Assembly: GCF_001542855.1 (NCBI RefSeq)
Contig: NZ_LNBY01000018.1
Span: 124,001 to 188,000, forward strand
From: Erythrobacter sp. AP23
GTDB lineage: Bacteria; Pseudomonadota; Alphaproteobacteria; Sphingomonadales; Sphingomonadaceae
Length of the DNA stretch: 64,000 nt
Reading direction: 5' to 3'
A program made the translations under genes and the position numbers. Below, in pieces: positions 8,271 through 18,127 of the stretch. Under the pieces are notes generated by a model. The model was not told the DNA's origin. It did no database searches and was given only the letters and a program-made list of their open reading frames with translations. Every line of letters begins with the position of its first letter. Within the stretch, counting starts at the first letter, position 1.

Positions 8271-10934
8271 ATGACCGCCGAGGACCGCGCCTGGCATGCC
8301 ATGTCTGCCGCCGAGGCGCTCGACGCGCTCGGGGTCGATCGGCACGGGTTGTCGGAGGGAGAAGCGAACGCCCGGCTCGAACGGCACGGGCCCAATCGAC
8401 TGCCCGAAGCCAGAATGGTCGGCCCGGCGCAGGTGTTCCTGCGCCAGTTCCGCAGCCCCCTCATCTATCTGCTTCTGGTCGCGGGCGTTCTGTCGCTGGT
8501 GATCGGCGACCGCTGGGACGCGACTTTCATTTTCGGCGTGCTGATACTCAATGCCTCGATCGGTGCGTTTCAGGAACTCAAGGCGGATGCCAGCGCACGC
8601 GCGCTGCGGTCGCTCGTGCCGCAGATAGCGCGACTACGCAGAAGCGGGGTGACGCGCGACGTGGCCTCGGAAGACATCGTCCCCGGCGACATCGTCGAGT
8701 TGGAAAGCGGGATGTCGGTCACTGCCGATATGCGCCTGATCGAGGCGATCGGACTCGAAGCCGACGAATCCACCTTCACCGGTGAATCCATGCCGGTGGC
8801 CAAGCGGGCGAGCGAGAATCTGGGCATCGATACGCCCGTGGCCGATCGCACCAACATGGTCCACGCCGGCACGTCGGTCGTTGAAGGTCGGGCGCTGGCG
8901 GTGGTCACGCAGACCGGCTCGCAATCGCAGTTGGGCGATATCGACCTGACCCTCGCCGAAGCCGGTCGAAGTGCGGGCGCCATTCCGCTGATCAGGCGGA
9001 TGAACGTGCTCGCCCGTCAGATCGCGCTCATCGCGGTTATTCTGATCGTGGTTCTGGGCACCATGCTCGCGCTGGAGGGGCAAGGCTGGCGCGAGATCGT
9101 GCTGCTGGCGATAGCCCTGGCCGTGGCGGCCATTCCCGAAGGCCTGCCCGTCGCCGTAACGGTCGCGCTGTCGGCGGCGGCGAGCCGGATGGCGCGCCGC
9201 AACGTCATCGTCCGGGCCCTCCCGGCGGTAGAGGGGCTGGGGGCCTGCACTCTGATCGCCAGCGACAAGACCGGCACGCTGACCGTCAACAGGCTCACCG
9301 TCGAGCGGGTCGTCTTGCCCGATGGCCGGTCGATCGCGCGGGCGGATTGGCAAACGGGTGGCGCCGACCACGCCTTGGCGGAACTGGCCGCGGCGGCGGG
9401 CCTGTGCAACGAGGCGCAGTTGCGGGAACACGGCAGCCCGGTGGGCGATGCGGTCGATCTGGCACTGCTCGATTTCGCGCGTGAGAACGGCGGCGATGTC
9501 GAGCGCCTGATCGCCGCGGACCGTCTCTCGATCGTCCCTTACGAGCCGGCGCTGCGCTACGCGGCGGTCGAAGCGGACTGGGGTGAGGAAACCCGAACCG
9601 TAGTCAAGGGTGCGCCCGAAACGGTGCTGCCGATGTGCGGGGGTTCGGGTGCGGACGAGCAGGGCCTGGCCGATCGGCTGGCAGGAGAGGGATTCCGCGT
9701 CCTCGCGCTCGCCCGAGGGCAGGCTCAGACCGGCGGCGGCAGCATTCGCGACCATCTGCGCAATCTCGAATTGCTGGGCTTCGTCGGATTGACCGATCCG
9801 CTCCGCCATGGCGTGGTCGAGGCGGTCGCCAAATGCCACGAGGCGGGCATCGGCGTGGTCATGATTACCGGGGACCATCCCGCCACGGCGCTCGCGATTG
9901 CGCGCCAACTCGGAATGGATGTCGACGAGGCGAGTGTCATCACCGGTCGGGAGCTGGGTTCTCGCCGTGATGACGAGGAGGCCTTTGCCGAGCGGGTGGT
10001 GGGCAGGCAGATCTTCGCGCGGACCGAACCGGCACAGAAGCTCGCAATCGTGAGAGCGCTCGAAGAGGAAGGTCAAATCGTGGCCGTCACCGGCGACGGG
10101 GTCAACGATGCCCCCGCGCTGCGTATGGCCGATATCGGGATCGCCATGGGACGAAGCGGCACCGATGTCGCGCGCGGCGCGGCCGATCTCGTACTCGCCG
10201 ATGACAATTTCGCCACGATCGTCGCCGGTGTCGAAGAGGGACGAGTCACCTTCGCCAATATCCGCAAGATCGTGCTTTTCATGCTGGCGACCGGCGCGGC
10301 GGAAATCCTGATGTTCCTCCTCGCGCTGTCACTGGGTCTGGCGATGCCGCTCACGCCGGTGCAGCTCTTGTGGCTCAACCTCGTGACCAACGGAGTGCTC
10401 GACGTGACGCTCGGCTTCGGCAAGGGGGACGGCGACGAGTTGCAGCACCCGCCGCAACGCAAGCTGGCTTCGCTGATCGATCGTGACGCCTTGATCCTGA
10501 TGTTTCCGGGTGCAGCGCTGATGACGGTTATCGCGGTCTGGGTTCTTCATGACCGACTTGCCCTGGATATGCCGATCGAGGATGCTCGCAACCACGTCCT
10601 GGTGATGGTGGTCACGTTCCAGATCGCCTTCCTGCTCAGCATCCGCAATCTGAAGCTGCCATTCTGGCGCTGGCATGCCCCGGAAAACGGCTGGATGTTC
10701 GTTGGAATGGCCGTGGCCATCCTGCTGCAGATCGCCGCCATGACCGTGCCAGCACTGCAGAGCTTGCTCGACACCGCGCCGGTCGAGAGCAGTTTCCTGT
10801 GGCTCTGCGCAGGGGCCGCACTCGCAGTGCTGCTCGTTACCGAGATCGCCAAATGGTGGCTGATCCGGATGGAGCGTGCCACGGAAGAGGCGATGCATTT
10901 TGCGGGCGCCCCGAGCATCAGGGGCAATCGATGA
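8271..10934 (+). CDS. P2-type cation-transporting ATPase
   Basis: Large P-type ATPase of 887 residues, the length of Ca2+/Mn2+-type bacterial pumps. Order: N-terminal cation-ATPase domain (about 1-75), TM pairs, actuator domain with the TGES motif (FTGESMPV), TM4 with PEGLPVAVTVALS, phosphorylation domain with Asp332 in DKTGTLT, nucleotide domain with KGAPE, the hinge GDGVNDAPALRMADIGIAMG, then the C-terminal helices. TM6 reads NLVTNGVLDVTLGF rather than the NLVTDG of SERCA, so ion specificity may not be calcium. It lies 15 bases after the GNAT gene, and its stop overlaps the next start by ATGA. An ion-homeostasis role during stress is inferred. Confidence 0.92.
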   Translation: MTAEDRAWHAMSAAEALDALGVDRHGLSEGEANARLERHGPNRLPEARMVGPAQVFLRQFRSPLIYLLLVAGVLSLVIGDRWDATFIFGVLILNASIGAFQELKADASARALRSLVPQIARLRRSGVTRDVASEDIVPGDIVELESGMSVTADMRLIEAIGLEADESTFTGESMPVAKRASENLGIDTPVADRTNMVHAGTSVVEGRALAVVTQTGSQSQLGDIDLTLAEAGRSAGAIPLIRRMNVLARQIALIAVILIVVLGTMLALEGQGWREIVLLAIALAVAAIPEGLPVAVTVALSAAASRMARRNVIVRALPAVEGLGACTLIASDKTGTLTVNRLTVERVVLPDGRSIARADWQTGGADHALAELAAAAGLCNEAQLREHGSPVGDAVDLALLDFARENGGDVERLIAADRLSIVPYEPALRYAAVEADWGEETRTVVKGAPETVLPMCGGSGADEQGLADRLAGEGFRVLALARGQAQTGGGSIRDHLRNLELLGFVGLTDPLRHGVVEAVAKCHEAGIGVVMITGDHPATALAIARQLGMDVDEASVITGRELGSRRDDEEAFAERVVGRQIFARTEPAQKLAIVRALEEEGQIVAVTGDGVNDAPALRMADIGIAMGRSGTDVARGAADLVLADDNFATIVAGVEEGRVTFANIRKIVLFMLATGAAEILMFLLALSLGLAMPLTPVQLLWLNLVTNGVLDVTLGFGKGDGDELQHPPQRKLASLIDRDALILMFPGAALMTVIAVWVLHDRLALDMPIEDARNHVLVMVVTFQIAFLLSIRNLKLPFWRWHAPENGWMFVGMAVAILLQIAAMTVPALQSLLDTAPVESSFLWLCAGAALAVLLVTEIAKWWLIRMERATEEAMHFAGAPSIRGNR

Positions 10935-13057
10935 ACCGATCCAGCGAACTGCCGCAATTCGATCTCGCCTGGCTTCGCCCATCGCGCATCGTGCTGGTCG
11001 GAGCATCCAACCGGGCTGGCTCGGTGGGAAAGGTGATTTGCGACAACCTGCTGGCGGGGCGCGGATCCTATGTGGTTCAGACCGTCAATCCGAAACCGCT
11101 CGGTGTGGCGGGCGCGGAGCATTTCACGACCTTGTCCGATCTGCCGTCGGGCCCGGGGTTGGCGGTTTTGGCCATTCCAACCAAGGCGGTTGCCGAGGCG
11201 ATCGGCGAACTCGGCACCAAAGGCATCCGGTTGGCGATCGTAATCTCCGCAGGCCTCGGCAGGACGACCGAGGAAGGCTTGGCCATGCTCGATGCTGCGC
11301 GCGCTTCCGGTATCCGCCTCGTCGGTCCCAATTGCCTGGGCATCATACTGCCGCATCATCGCCTCAATGCCTCGTTTGCGCTCGATATGCCGGCCCCGGG
11401 CGATCTTGCGCTGCTCTCGCAAAGCGGTGCGATCGCCACCGCCATGCTGCAGTGGGCCAAACCGCGCGACGTGGGATTCTCGGCAGTCGTGTCGGTCGGC
11501 GACATGGCCCAGACCGGCATGGGCGAGTTGATCCGGCTGTTTTCCGAGGATCGGAATACCAGCGCGATCCTGCTCTATCTCGAAGGGCTGACCGACACGC
11601 GGGGATTTGTCGAGGCGGCGCGCGCTGCCAGCCGGATCAAGCCGGTCATCGCGCTCAAGGCCGGGCGAAGTCGAGCGGCCGGCCGGGCGGCACTTTCCCA
11701 TACCGGGGCGCTGGCCGGATCCTGGGACGTGTACCGAGCCGCATTTCGCGAAACGGGCATCGTCACCGTCGACACGCTCGAAGACATGTTCGACGCGGCT
11801 CACCTGCTGGACCGTTATCCCGACGGAGCCGGCGGACGCTTGGCGATCGTCACCAATGGCGGCGGTGCAGGCATTCTCGCCGTCGACGCGATGGCGGCGA
11901 CCGGTGCGCGTCTGGCCGAACTGAGTTCGGAAACGATGGCGACGCTCGATCGGTCTCTCCCGCCCACATGGTCGCGCGGAAATCCGGTGGACGTGATCGG
12001 AGATGCCGATGCCGCCCGTTACCGCGTCGCAATCGACGCCGTGATCGCCGACGGCGGAGTCGATGCGGTTCTCGTCATGAACTGCCCGACCGGACTGATC
12101 GCGCCCGGCGAGGCAGCATGGGTCACGGCGCAATCGGTGAAACAAGCGCGAGCGCGGGGGCTGACCAAACCCGTATTCGGATGCTGGCTGGGCGACGAGA
12201 ATTACGCTTCTGCAGCGGCCGTCCTGCAGGCCGCACGCATTCCCGTGCTCGCCAATCCGGCCGATGCGGTGCGCGCATTCGGCGTGCTGATCCAGGCCGA
12301 GCGCTCTGGCCGGGTACGACCTCGCCATGCGAAGAAGGCCGTGTCCGAGGGGACCCTACGAGCGGCCCGGGCGCTGCTGAAGACGGTAGCGGCAGATGGA
12401 CGCAAAATCCTGAGCGAGATCGAGGCGAAAAACCTGCTCCGCCTGTTCGCCATCCCCGTCGTCGAAACCCGCCATGTCGGTTCCGTCGAAGAGATCGATG
12501 CCGCGTGCGCCGGGATCGATCCCCCCTTCGCGCTCAAGATCGTCTCGCCCGACATCACGCACAAGTCCGACCATGGGGGTGTGGCCCTGGGGCTCGCCGA
12601 TGCGGCGTCCGTGCGCCGGGCCGCCAAGGCCATGCACGCCCATATCGGGGAAATTTTCCCCGCGGCGCGGATCGAGGGTTTTGCATTGCAGCCGATGATT
12701 GCACGCAAGACGGCGCACGAGCTCTTTGCCGGCATCGCGACCGACGAAACCTTCGGGCCCGTCGTTCTGTTCGGCGCGGGCGGGACCGCGATCGAGGTCA
12801 TCGCCGACAAGGCGATCGGATTGCCGCCCGTTTCTTCCGAGCAGGCCCGCGAGATGATTGCCGATACGCGTATCTCGCGCGTGCTCGGCGGATACCGGCA
12901 TATTCCGCCCGCCGATCTCGAGGCGATTGTCGAGGTGCTGGAGGCGCTTTCCCGGCTCTGTCTCGCTCTGCCCGAAATCGCGGAGCTCGACGTCAACCCG
13001 CTACTCGCCGATGCGGATGGTGTGATCTCGCTCGATGCGCGAGTGATCCTCGCCTGA
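10931..13057 (+). CDS. NDP-forming acyl-CoA/acetyl-CoA synthetase
   Basis: A 708-residue single-chain alpha+beta enzyme of the acetate-CoA ligase (ADP-forming) family, which interconverts acyl-CoA + ADP + Pi and acid + CoA + ATP. Order: CoA-binding Rossmann domain (about 12-140; IVLVGASNRAGSVGKVI), flavodoxin-like ligase domains (LLSQSGAIATAML) with candidate phospho-histidine His257 in SHTGALAG, and a C-terminal ATP-grasp domain (about 480-708; LKIVSPDITHKSDHGGV, ending ELDVNPLL). There is no C-terminal GNAT domain, unlike Pat; a separate GNAT is encoded two genes upstream. The start overlaps the ATPase stop by 4 bases. In low oxygen the enzyme could yield ATP from acetyl-CoA, making acetate; that is inference. 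Confidence 0.92.
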   Translation: MNRSSELPQFDLAWLRPSRIVLVGASNRAGSVGKVICDNLLAGRGSYVVQTVNPKPLGVAGAEHFTTLSDLPSGPGLAVLAIPTKAVAEAIGELGTKGIRLAIVISAGLGRTTEEGLAMLDAARASGIRLVGPNCLGIILPHHRLNASFALDMPAPGDLALLSQSGAIATAMLQWAKPRDVGFSAVVSVGDMAQTGMGELIRLFSEDRNTSAILLYLEGLTDTRGFVEAARAASRIKPVIALKAGRSRAAGRAALSHTGALAGSWDVYRAAFRETGIVTVDTLEDMFDAAHLLDRYPDGAGGRLAIVTNGGGAGILAVDAMAATGARLAELSSETMATLDRSLPPTWSRGNPVDVIGDADAARYRVAIDAVIADGGVDAVLVMNCPTGLIAPGEAAWVTAQSVKQARARGLTKPVFGCWLGDENYASAAAVLQAARIPVLANPADAVRAFGVLIQAERSGRVRPRHAKKAVSEGTLRAARALLKTVAADGRKILSEIEAKNLLRLFAIPVVETRHVGSVEEIDAACAGIDPPFALKIVSPDITHKSDHGGVALGLADAASVRRAAKAMHAHIGEIFPAARIEGFALQPMIARKTAHELFAGIATDETFGPVVLFGAGGTAIEVIADKAIGLPPVSSEQAREMIADTRISRVLGGYRHIPPADLEAIVEVLEALSRLCLALPEIAELDVNPLLADADGVISLDARVILA

Positions 13058-13080
13058 TTTCGTGCGCGCTAAGGGGGTTT

Positions 13081-13111
13081 CCGTATCGGGGCGATCGACC
13101 GGAAACCGTAT
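13081..13111 (+). promoter_or_regulatory. Paired CCGTAT motifs upstream of hsp20
   Basis: CCGTAT occurs at 13081 and again at 13106, on the same strand, 37-67 bases before the hsp20 start. They resemble the CGTA-centred elements upstream of other left-block genes and may be activator half-sites. Confidence 0.25.
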
Positions 13112-13147
13112 GACTCGGCCCCCAACCAGCCCATGGAGAAGTCAATC

Positions 13148-13657
13148 ATGGCCGAAGAAATGCTTCTTGCGGAAAAGCGGCGCGAGCATTCCGGTTTGGC
13201 AGATTATCTGCGCGAACCGTTCAGTCGGCTGCGTGGCGAAGTCGACCGAATGTTCGACGAGTTCCCGCCGCGCTTTCCGGCCGCGCACTTTGGCTCCCGC
13301 TATCTCGCTTCCATGCCGATGCCGGCGCTGGAAATGAAGGAAACCGACGAGGAATACCGTCTCTCCGTCGAGGTGCCGGGCGTCGCTCCGGACGATATCG
13401 ATCTCACTCTCGAGAACGACATGCTGGTGCTCAAAGGCGAAAAACGGGAAGAGCGTGAAGAGAAGGAGCGCGACTACAGCGTTTCGGAACGGCGCTATGG
13501 CGCATTCGAGCGGCGCATATCCCTGCCGCAGGACGCGGTAGTCGATGGAATCGAAGCGAAGACCGATAACGGCGTTATCACGATCGCGATTCCTCGCGAC
13601 CAAAATGCGTCGCCCAAGACGCGCAAGATCGAGATTTCGGCGCCCAAAGAGGCCTGA
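13148..13657 (+). CDS. Hsp20/alpha-crystallin small heat-shock protein
   Basis: Small heat-shock chaperone, 169 residues. The N-terminal arm contains FSRLRGEVDRMFDEF, typical of bacterial class A sHsps. The alpha-crystallin domain spans about 55-155, with LSVEVPGV, a lysine/glutamate-rich loop (EKREEREEKERDY) and GVITIAIPR. The C-terminal tail lacks an obvious IxI anchor beyond KIEISAP. Start 13148 has GGAG about ten bases upstream; an upstream ATG at 13133 is possible. It binds unfolding proteins without ATP. A strong intrinsic terminator lies about 80 bases downstream, so it is probably its own unit or the end of the preceding one. Confidence 0.93.
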   Translation: MAEEMLLAEKRREHSGLADYLREPFSRLRGEVDRMFDEFPPRFPAAHFGSRYLASMPMPALEMKETDEEYRLSVEVPGVAPDDIDLTLENDMLVLKGEKREEREEKERDYSVSERRYGAFERRISLPQDAVVDGIEAKTDNGVITIAIPRDQNASPKTRKIEISAPKEA

Positions 13658-13736
13658 ACTCACGACTCGTCGGCCGTCCCCCCGATCAGCGCCGACGATG
13701 AAATGGATAGCTCGGCGATCCGGCTATCCAGCAGAT

Positions 13737-13782
13737 GCTATCCCGGCCTTCTTTGCCCCCTTCGGCCGGGATAGCTTTTTTT
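13737..13782 (+). terminator. Rho-independent terminator after hsp20
   Basis: A perfect 12-bp stem (GCTATCCCGGCC pairing with GGCCGGGATAGC) with a 15-nt loop is followed by seven T residues. It is placed to end hsp20 transcription. Confidence 0.93.
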
Positions 13783-14003
13783 GATTGTGATGCTGTCGAT
13801 GGGTTTGCTCGCCCGGGAATGGCGGCAGCCTCGTCCAAGCGTTCCACGGTTTCGATTATTCGGCCTTGAAGCCGAGATCGCCAATCGACCGCGGCCATGG
13901 CCGATGCGCTCCGGCCCATCGAATTCGGGCATTTACCTATTTCGCGGCGGCGGCCGTCTCCACACACTCTGAGGAACGGACCGCGCTTGAGGAGGCACCC
14001 GCG
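13783..14003. other. Intergenic stretch before the lipoprotein gene
   Basis: With the terminator, this fills the gene-free interval 13658-14003. Short open frames here have no ribosome binding site or protein-like composition. It probably holds the promoter of the lipoprotein gene; no box could be assigned. Confidence 0.5.
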
Positions 14004-14594
14004 ATGCAACGACGTTCCAAACGATTGCTCATGGCAGTCAGCATGGCGTTCGCATTCGTCGTCACGGGATGTGCGATGAGCAGTACGCCCTATCAGCCGC
14101 TCCAATCGGCCAGCCGAATCTCGGGCGGCTACTCCGACATCCGGATCGACGAAACCCACTACCGGGTCAGCTTCGCGGGCAATCGCCTGACTTCGCGCGA
14201 GCGCGTCGAGAGCTACCTGCTGTTCAGGGCCGCCGAACTGACCTTGCTCAAGGGCTATGATTACTTTGTCATCGAAGACCGCGAGGTCGAGCACCAGATA
14301 GAGCGACAGATTCGCCGCGACCCGTTATACGATCCCTGGTACTCGCCCTATCACGCTTACTGGCGGCCGTATTGGCGCTATTATCGGGCAGGCCACGGCT
14401 GGTATCACTGGTACCCGTATTACGGAGATCCATTCTGGGCGGATCGCTATGACGTCCGCACGATCGAGCGATTCGAAGCGACCGCCGACATCCGGCTCGG
14501 CCGCGGCCCGCTCCCCAATGCCAATTTGCGCGCGATGGATGCTCGCGAAGTGCGCAATCGTCTTGCGCCGCAGATCGAATACCCTTCGAATTGA
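14004..14594 (+). CDS. CC0125/CC1285-type lipoprotein
   Basis: A 196-residue predicted lipoprotein. The signal sequence ends in a lipobox-like VVTGC (Cys23). The body begins YQPLQSASRISGGYSDIRIDETHYRVSFAGN and continues with RLTSRERVESYLLFRAAELTLLKGYDYFVI, the hallmark of the CC0125/CC1285 family known from Caulobacter and relatives. A tyrosine- and tryptophan-rich stretch (about 105-145) is probably surface exposed. GAGG precedes the chosen ATG. The gene is convergent with the HlyD gene, 12 bases apart. Function of the family is unknown; location should be the outer or inner membrane on the periplasmic side. Confidence 0.85.
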   Translation: MQRRSKRLLMAVSMAFAFVVTGCAMSSTPYQPLQSASRISGGYSDIRIDETHYRVSFAGNRLTSRERVESYLLFRAAELTLLKGYDYFVIEDREVEHQIERQIRRDPLYDPWYSPYHAYWRPYWRYYRAGHGWYHWYPYYGDPFWADRYDVRTIERFEATADIRLGRGPLPNANLRAMDAREVRNRLAPQIEYPSN

Positions 14595-14606
14595 TCGCCT
14601 GATTGT

Positions 14607-15764
14607 TCACTCGCGCAAGGCGACACGCGTACCGTCCTCGATCGCGCTGCCGGGGTTGACGACCACAAGGGCGCCCTGATCGAGCCCGCCGAGCAACTGG
14701 GCGTGCTCGTCGTTGATCCGGCCCAGGTCGACCGTCTTCACCCGGGCGCGCCCGCGCTCGATGGCGAAGACCTGCCACTCGCCTTCGGGGCCCCGGAACA
14801 ACGCTCCGATAGGAATGCGCAAGGCATCTTTGCTGCGCCACAATTCGATTGTCGCGTCGACCTGATAGCCGTGGCCGAGGCGGGCGCCCTGCCCCGCCGA
14901 CCCTTCCGTAAAGCCGATGATGACGTTGACACGCTGTTCCTCGATACCGAGCGCGGAGATTTTTAGCCGACCGAAAGGTTCGATCCGCTCGACCGTGCCG
15001 AGCAGCGGATTGGAACCGCCCCATTGATTGATCTCGACCCGGTCGCCCGGTTTCACGCGCACGGCTTCTCGCGAAAGCAGGTCGACCACGACTTCGATCG
15101 TGTCGGGATTGCCGATCGTGACCAGGGGCGTTCCCTCCACGATCACACCCTCGCTTTCGTTGATGACCGACAGAACCTCCCCGCCTGCCGGCGCGCGCAC
15201 GGCGACCGGTGCTCCGCTCGCAGCACCGCTGGGGTCGGTCAGCATGGCACGCAAACGGGCGATATCCGCTCGGGCTTGCTGCTGCGCCGATCTCTCGGTG
15301 GCAACACGCGTGCGGGCTGCCTCGAGCTGCGCACGCGGCAGAAAGCCGCGCTCGGATAGTTCCTCTGCGCGTCTCAGGTCGCGCCGTGCCTGGCCGAGCG
15401 CCGCCGTTGCCCCGCTCTCCGCGGCGCGGGCCGAAGCCAGCGCGCCGCGCATCTCGTCGCGACTGCGCTGATCGAGCGGGCTCGAGGGGCGCCCCGTCAT
15501 GCGCGTGATCAACGCCCCTCGGCCTACCGCATCGCCCGGTTCGAGCTCGATCCGCGAAAGATAACCGGTCACGGGTGCGGAGACGACGTAATACTCGTCG
15601 GCTCGTGTCACCCCGTCATCGGTGATCCCGACGGTCATCTCGCCGCGCGTTACCGTGCCCGTATCGACGGCAACCGCTTCCGGCCATAGTGCATAGAGGA
15701 ATCCGGCCATGAGCAGTCCGGCAATCAGCAGCGCCCAGCGCCAGCGTTTGATCCGCTTCCACAT
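14607..15764 (-). CDS. HlyD/MacA-type periplasmic adaptor
   Basis: A 385-residue membrane-fusion protein. One N-terminal anchor (about 9-27) is followed by a barrel/lipoyl half (VSAPVTGYLSRIELEPGDAV), an alanine/arginine-rich coiled-coil hairpin (about 95-180), the second lipoyl half (VRAPAGGEVLSVINESEGVI) and beta-barrel and membrane-proximal domains. Its ATG overlaps the permease stop (ATGA), so it is the last gene of a three-gene ABC operon. Such adaptors link an inner-membrane MacB/FtsX-type transporter to an outer-membrane channel; no TolC gene is nearby. Cargo unknown. Confidence 0.9.
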   Translation of the reverse strand: MWKRIKRWRWALLIAGLLMAGFLYALWPEAVAVDTGTVTRGEMTVGITDDGVTRADEYYVVSAPVTGYLSRIELEPGDAVGRGALITRMTGRPSSPLDQRSRDEMRGALASARAAESGATAALGQARRDLRRAEELSERGFLPRAQLEAARTRVATERSAQQQARADIARLRAMLTDPSGAASGAPVAVRAPAGGEVLSVINESEGVIVEGTPLVTIGNPDTIEVVVDLLSREAVRVKPGDRVEINQWGGSNPLLGTVERIEPFGRLKISALGIEEQRVNVIIGFTEGSAGQGARLGHGYQVDATIELWRSKDALRIPIGALFRGPEGEWQVFAIERGRARVKTVDLGRINDEHAQLLGGLDQGALVVVNPGSAIEDGTRVALRE

Positions 15765-18127
15765 CAGTCGCGCGCCTTCAGGACACGGACCATGTCGAGG
15801 CCCATCACGCGGCGGGCGACCACGAGGGCGGTCAGCAAAGCAGCGACAAGGACGACCATCGCCGAATAGGCATAGGTCGAATTGGAAGGCGCGAAAGGCA
15901 ACCGGAACAGATCCGAACTGAACATCAACACCATAAACTGCGCCAGCCAATGACCGGTTATCAGTCCCAGGGGCACGGCGACCGCCACCAGCAGCGCAAT
16001 CTCGCCGATCAGGACCACGGCGACTTCGTGGCGATGATAACCGAGCACGCGCAGCGTTGCCAATTCGTGCGCACGTTCGGAAAACAGGATCCGGGCACTG
16101 TTGTAGACGACGCCGACCGCTATCGCCGATGCGAAAGCGATATAGAAGAAAATCATGGTGTTGATGTTATCGTCGATCATCTCGGCGAAGCGCTCCATTT
16201 CCAGGTCGCGGTCACCGATGCTCAGTGCCACGGGCATCGCCTTGAGTTCGGTCAGCAAAGTCTCGCGCATGGCGGGGTCGATGAGGAGAAGGGCCGAACC
16301 CGCCGGGGCGCCGTCTCGCGCCATATCCTCGATCGTGCGGTCGGTGGCATAGGCGTTGGCCCCGATGAACTCGTCGACCAGCGCCCCCACCGGCAGCATC
16401 GCTTCGGTTCGTCGTCCGCCCAGCATCTTTACGCGAACGCGGTCGCCGACCTCGGCTCCCAACTGGTCGGCCAGTTGGCGGCTGAGCATCAAGCCACCTG
16501 GCGGCATTGCGATCACATTGCCGTCCTGGTCGATCCGCGCGGTCAATAGCGAATCCGGAGCGCTGGCCTGCAGGGCCGTGCGCTCGTGACGATTGGCATA
16601 GCTCATCTCCACGCTGAGCGCGCGCCGGGGTTCGACACGCAAGACGCCGGGCAATTGCGCCAGTTCGTAGAGCACATCTTCATTGCGCGCCTCGGTGAAG
16701 GTTATCGAAAGATCCTGCTGCTGCGAACGGAAGAAATAGGACTCAAGCATGAACTGGCTCGCATCGATGAATTGCAGCGTGGAAAACAACAGCCCCATGG
16801 ACAGGGCGACGCCGCTGACGGTTATCGCCGAGCGGCCGGGCCAACGCGCGATATGGCGCACGATCATGTGACCGATCGCGGTAAAGCCCGCCCGCTGCCC
16901 CAGGCGCTCCACCGCACCTGCCCTGTAGACGGGCGGAGGCGGTGGCGACATCGCGACCGCGGGCGTCAGGCGGGCGGCGGACCATACGCCGGTAACCGCC
17001 CCCAGGGCTGCAGACGCCATGGCCAGCGCGCCCGCGCCGACGAATACGCCAGGCGCGAAGCTGAAACGCAGGAAAGGGAAATGATAGTAGCGGCCGTAGA
17101 GTTCGGTCATCGCGCGCCCCATCCAGATGCCGGCCAGCGAGCCGAGGATGGTGGCGAGAATGGCAATCGCGAGTGCGAATTTGAGATAATGCCAGGCGAT
17201 GGCGACGTCCGAATAGCCAAAGGCCTTGAGCAGCCCGATCAGCGAGCGCTGGGTTCGGATCATACGCCCGAGTACGATGTAGACCAGAAATGTCGAAACT
17301 ATCAGAAAGACGGGTGGGAAAACCTGCACCATCGCTTCGAGCTGATCGAGCTCGCTGTCGAGAAACATGTGGCTCGGATGATCCTCGCGCCCATAGGCAC
17401 CGGTTCCGCCATAGGGTTCGAGGATGGTATCGATCGCCCGGATGACGTCGGGTTCGGATGCCCCGTGCTGTAGTTTCACCGAGAGCGCATTGATCGCCTC
17501 CGTACGATCGGTTGCTGCCTCGAGCGCTTCCTCGCCCATCCAGAACACGCCGAAGCGCGTGTCGTCGGGCACGATATCGCCCGGCGCAAATGCGTTGATG
17601 TAGTTTGGCGCGAGACCGATCCCGACGACTCGCAGCCGCTGTTTCGTGCCGTAGATGATCGCGTCGACCTCGTCTCCCGGGCTGACGCCATTGGCAAGCG
17701 CGAATGCCTCGTCGACGACCACCTCGCCCGGCTGGCCCGGCGCGGGCATACGACCGGTCTTCAAGCTGACGAGATCGAGACGGTCGCGCCCGCGCTCGTC
17801 GACCGATTGCAGGAGCGCGCGCACTGCGTCGACGCGGTCGGGATAGTCGAGCAGCGCATATTGCAGGATCGATCCCTGCGCCTGCTGCACGCCTTCGACC
17901 CGCGCCACCCGGTCGACGATGCTGCGCGGCGCGCGGGTCATGTTGGCGAAGACGTCGCCGAAATTGTTTGCCGAGTAGTAGGCGTCCCGGGTGACCGTCA
18001 GCGAGCCATGGACACCCATGGACAGGATGAAAGTTGCCGAGGCAGCGGCAAGGACTACCGCTATGGCCAGGGCCTGCCCGCGCATGCGCCACAAATCGCG
18101 CATCAGCTTGAGATCGAGCGCCTTCAC
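15764..18127 (-). CDS. ABC transporter permease with two FtsX domains
   Basis: A 787-residue permease of the MacB/LolC superfamily. Membrane helices lie near 15-37, in a group around 265-405 and in a second group near the C-terminus, flanking two large extracytoplasmic regions; this is the two-FtsX-domain layout. Start 18127 is GTG ([18 protein letters not shown]) overlapping the ATPase stop by GTGA; longer versions encode an out-of-frame-like N-terminus. Together with the upstream ATPase and downstream HlyD it should form a mechanotransmission-type exporter or lipoprotein/lipid extractor. Substrate unknown. Confidence 0.9.
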   Translation of the reverse strand: MKALDLKLMRDLWRMRGQALAIAVVLAAASATFILSMGVHGSLTVTRDAYYSANNFGDVFANMTRAPRSIVDRVARVEGVQQAQGSILQYALLDYPDRVDAVRALLQSVDERGRDRLDLVSLKTGRMPAPGQPGEVVVDEAFALANGVSPGDEVDAIIYGTKQRLRVVGIGLAPNYINAFAPGDIVPDDTRFGVFWMGEEALEAATDRTEAINALSVKLQHGASEPDVIRAIDTILEPYGGTGAYGREDHPSHMFLDSELDQLEAMVQVFPPVFLIVSTFLVYIVLGRMIRTQRSLIGLLKAFGYSDVAIAWHYLKFALAIAILATILGSLAGIWMGRAMTELYGRYYHFPFLRFSFAPGVFVGAGALAMASAALGAVTGVWSAARLTPAVAMSPPPPPVYRAGAVERLGQRAGFTAIGHMIVRHIARWPGRSAITVSGVALSMGLLFSTLQFIDASQFMLESYFFRSQQQDLSITFTEARNEDVLYELAQLPGVLRVEPRRALSVEMSYANRHERTALQASAPDSLLTARIDQDGNVIAMPPGGLMLSRQLADQLGAEVGDRVRVKMLGGRRTEAMLPVGALVDEFIGANAYATDRTIEDMARDGAPAGSALLLIDPAMRETLLTELKAMPVALSIGDRDLEMERFAEMIDDNINTMIFFYIAFASAIAVGVVYNSARILFSERAHELATLRVLGYHRHEVAVVLIGEIALLVAVAVPLGLITGHWLAQFMVLMFSSDLFRLPFAPSNSTYAYSAMVVLVAALLTALVVARRVMGLDMVRVLKARD

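Noticed and set aside
8634-10076. 480-codon open frame antisense to the P-type ATPase
   Set aside because: Its peptide is histidine/arginine-rich with no family pattern, and the sense strand is a clear ATPase. Long antisense frames are expected at this GC content.
10547-12328. 593-codon antisense frame over the ATPase end and acyl-CoA synthetase
   Set aside because: No conserved motifs, no ribosome binding site, and it overlaps two well-supported genes.
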